Below are positions 5,529 to 6,648 of a stretch of 6,648 nucleotides of DNA, piece after piece; position 1 is the first letter of the stretch; every line of letters begins with the position of its first letter. The translations under genes were made by a program, and so were the position numbers. Location: NCBI GenBank assembly GCA_015655565.1, contig JAATEU010000152.1:1-6648 (forward strand). The letters are read 5' to 3'. Source of the DNA: Clostridiales bacterium. Its GTDB lineage: Bacteria; Bacillota; Clostridia; Lachnospirales; Lachnospiraceae. Under the pieces are notes generated by a model, which was given only the letters and a program-made list of their open reading frames with translations, made no database searches and was not told the DNA's origin.

Positions 5529-6648
5529 CTAAATTACTTGTCTGATTTTCTGTGTATCAACAGATGAGATATACTGTTCCGGTTTTAGTTCCTGAAGGAA
5601 ATCTATCACTTTTTGGTACTCTGAATCTTTTTCAGCGAGTAGTCTTTTGTAATCTACAATTTCAGCTATGGTTCCGTTTAACATAGTCAAGGTTTTATTT
5701 CTAAAATCCTCCATCTGAGCCTGTGTTGCTTTTATATTCTTATCAGCCTTTGATTTTTCCATAAATATATAGATTACAACCGCTGTAACTGCCAGGAATG
5801 GAATAATAATTGTACTCCGTCCTATCAGGCAGACAATAATACCGATAATAACTGCAATAATTACATTTGATTTAAACCATTTTATTGATGAAATTGCTTT
5901 GTCTTTTAATTCATCCACAAATTCATTCAAGGACTTTTGCAATTCCAATTCATTTGAACCATCTCTAGTGCTGCCTGTCCAATCTGATATACTAATTTGG
6001 ATATCCAAAGGGACTTCTGACCTGCTTTTTACCGTAATATCTTCATAGGCATTTGAAATCCAGTCTTTTGATAATGAGATTGCCAACTTCTGTGTAGCAA
6101 TCAAAGCACCAGAAGATTCTGGTGCCAGAGCAATACTTGTAAGATGCTGGGAAAAATCTTCATATTGTTCATATGCTATAGTCTCTGCCTCATAACGCAC
6201 ATTTGCTTTGTCAAGATTTCCATATTCTTCAATAATCAAGTTATTCTTACGAAGCTGCAGCCTTAGCAGTAATTCTTCATTATCATAATTTGTTATGAGG
6301 CTATCAAGCAGATCATCTATTTTAGCAGAAATGGATGCGATATTTTCAACCGGTGTATTAAATATAGTACTGAAATACTGGTAAACATCATTGTGAGTTT
6401 TTGCCCATTCCAAAACCGCTTTTAGGTTTGGCCAGGTAGGGCTATATTGATGGAGATAAGAAAACTCTTCCGGATTAACAGTAGCTTTCTTTCCAAGAAT
6501 AGCTTTCGTCCATTGATCCTTCTGTGCTTCAAGAAACCCCACTCTCTCCGATAATTCTTCAAGCCATGCTTTAATCTTATTCGAACATATACCCTTACTA
6601 TCTGCTCCAAACAATCCACTGGCGAAGGCATCTAATACAACAATAATT
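5529..6648 (-). CDS. C-terminal part of a membrane protein, 5' end outside window
   Basis: The frame is open to the window edge (the first visible residues read IIVVLDAFASGLFGADSK), so the start lies upstream of the window. The TTG at 6614 has no ribosome binding site and is probably internal. Numbered from that TTG, residues 1-240 are soluble and mostly helical. Two close hydrophobic segments at about 250-264 (VIIAVIIGIIVCLIG) and 268-285 (TIIIPFLAVTAVVIYIFM) make a membrane hairpin, followed by a charged helix likely to form a coiled coil (286-345). Both ends would face the same side, probably the cytoplasm. The stop overlaps the ribosome binding site of the 59-codon gene. The visible part matches no family I can name; a missing N-terminal NTPase or other catalytic domain is possible. 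In context it is the likely membrane anchor of the AAA-linked system. Confidence 0.8.
   Translation of the reverse strand, partial: IIVVLDAFASGLFGADSKGICSNKIKAWLEELSERVGFLEAQKDQWTKAILGKKATVNPEEFSYLHQYSPTWPNLKAVLEWAKTHNDVYQYFSTIFNTPVENIASISAKIDDLLDSLITNYDNEELLLRLQLRKNNLIIEEYGNLDKANVRYEAETIAYEQYEDFSQHLTSIALAPESSGALIATQKLAISLSKDWISNAYEDITVKSRSEVPLDIQISISDWTGSTRDGSNELELQKSLNEFVDELKDKAISSIKWFKSNVIIAVIIGIIVCLIGRSTIIIPFLAVTAVVIYIFMEKSKADKNIKATQAQMEDFRNKTLTMLNGTIAEIVDYKRLLAEKDSEYQKVIDFLQELKPEQYISSVDTQKIRQVI

Overview
The window looks like an accessory region from a low-GC Gram-positive bacterium, most likely a clostridial or Lachnospiraceae-type Firmicute. This is inferred from AT-rich coding sequence, strong AGGAGG-type ribosome binding sites, and a lipoprotein with a bacterial Ig-like (Big_14-type) domain. 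No rRNA, tRNA or complete mobile element is visible, so the placement is inference. Every gene I can support lies on the minus strand, so the natural reading order is right to left.

Right side (6648 to 3322): a tightly packed four-gene operon. It contains (1) the C-terminal part of a membrane protein whose 5' end lies outside the window, (2) a 59-residue protein with a compact conserved-looking tail (EFAVAFPEWNLVPP followed by basic residues), (3) a 152-residue all-helical protein, and (4) a 518-residue AAA+ ATPase with the Ycf46-like layout: a degenerate N-terminal ATPase-like domain followed by one intact AAA domain. Stops and starts overlap or nearly touch at each junction, so the four products are probably made together and may form one membrane-anchored, ATPase-driven machine. 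I cannot name this system. It is the best candidate here for something undescribed.

Middle (3321 to 2789): sequence that at first looks empty but holds two decayed small reading frames in operon-like order on the minus strand. One is a 49-codon frame with no good start; the other is a roughly 75-codon gene broken by two frameshifts, whose own ribosome binding site overlaps the preceding stop. Next (2788 to 2216) is an intact small P-loop kinase-like protein.

Left side: positions 2057-2174 carry an 11-bp direct repeat with TGTTCCAGTTT-like sequence, possibly an IS21-family end relic. Then come a Big_14-type lipoprotein (1950 to 949) with visibly higher GC than its neighbours, the 3' remnant of an unrecognised gene (935 to 822), and a GNAT acetyltransferase whose reading frame starts upstream of its first ATG, apparently at a CTG overlapping the remnant's stop. 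The last 282 bases hold a perfect 12-bp hairpin, probably a terminator. The mix of gene remnants, changing base composition and single-gene cargo suggests a patchwork of acquired DNA.
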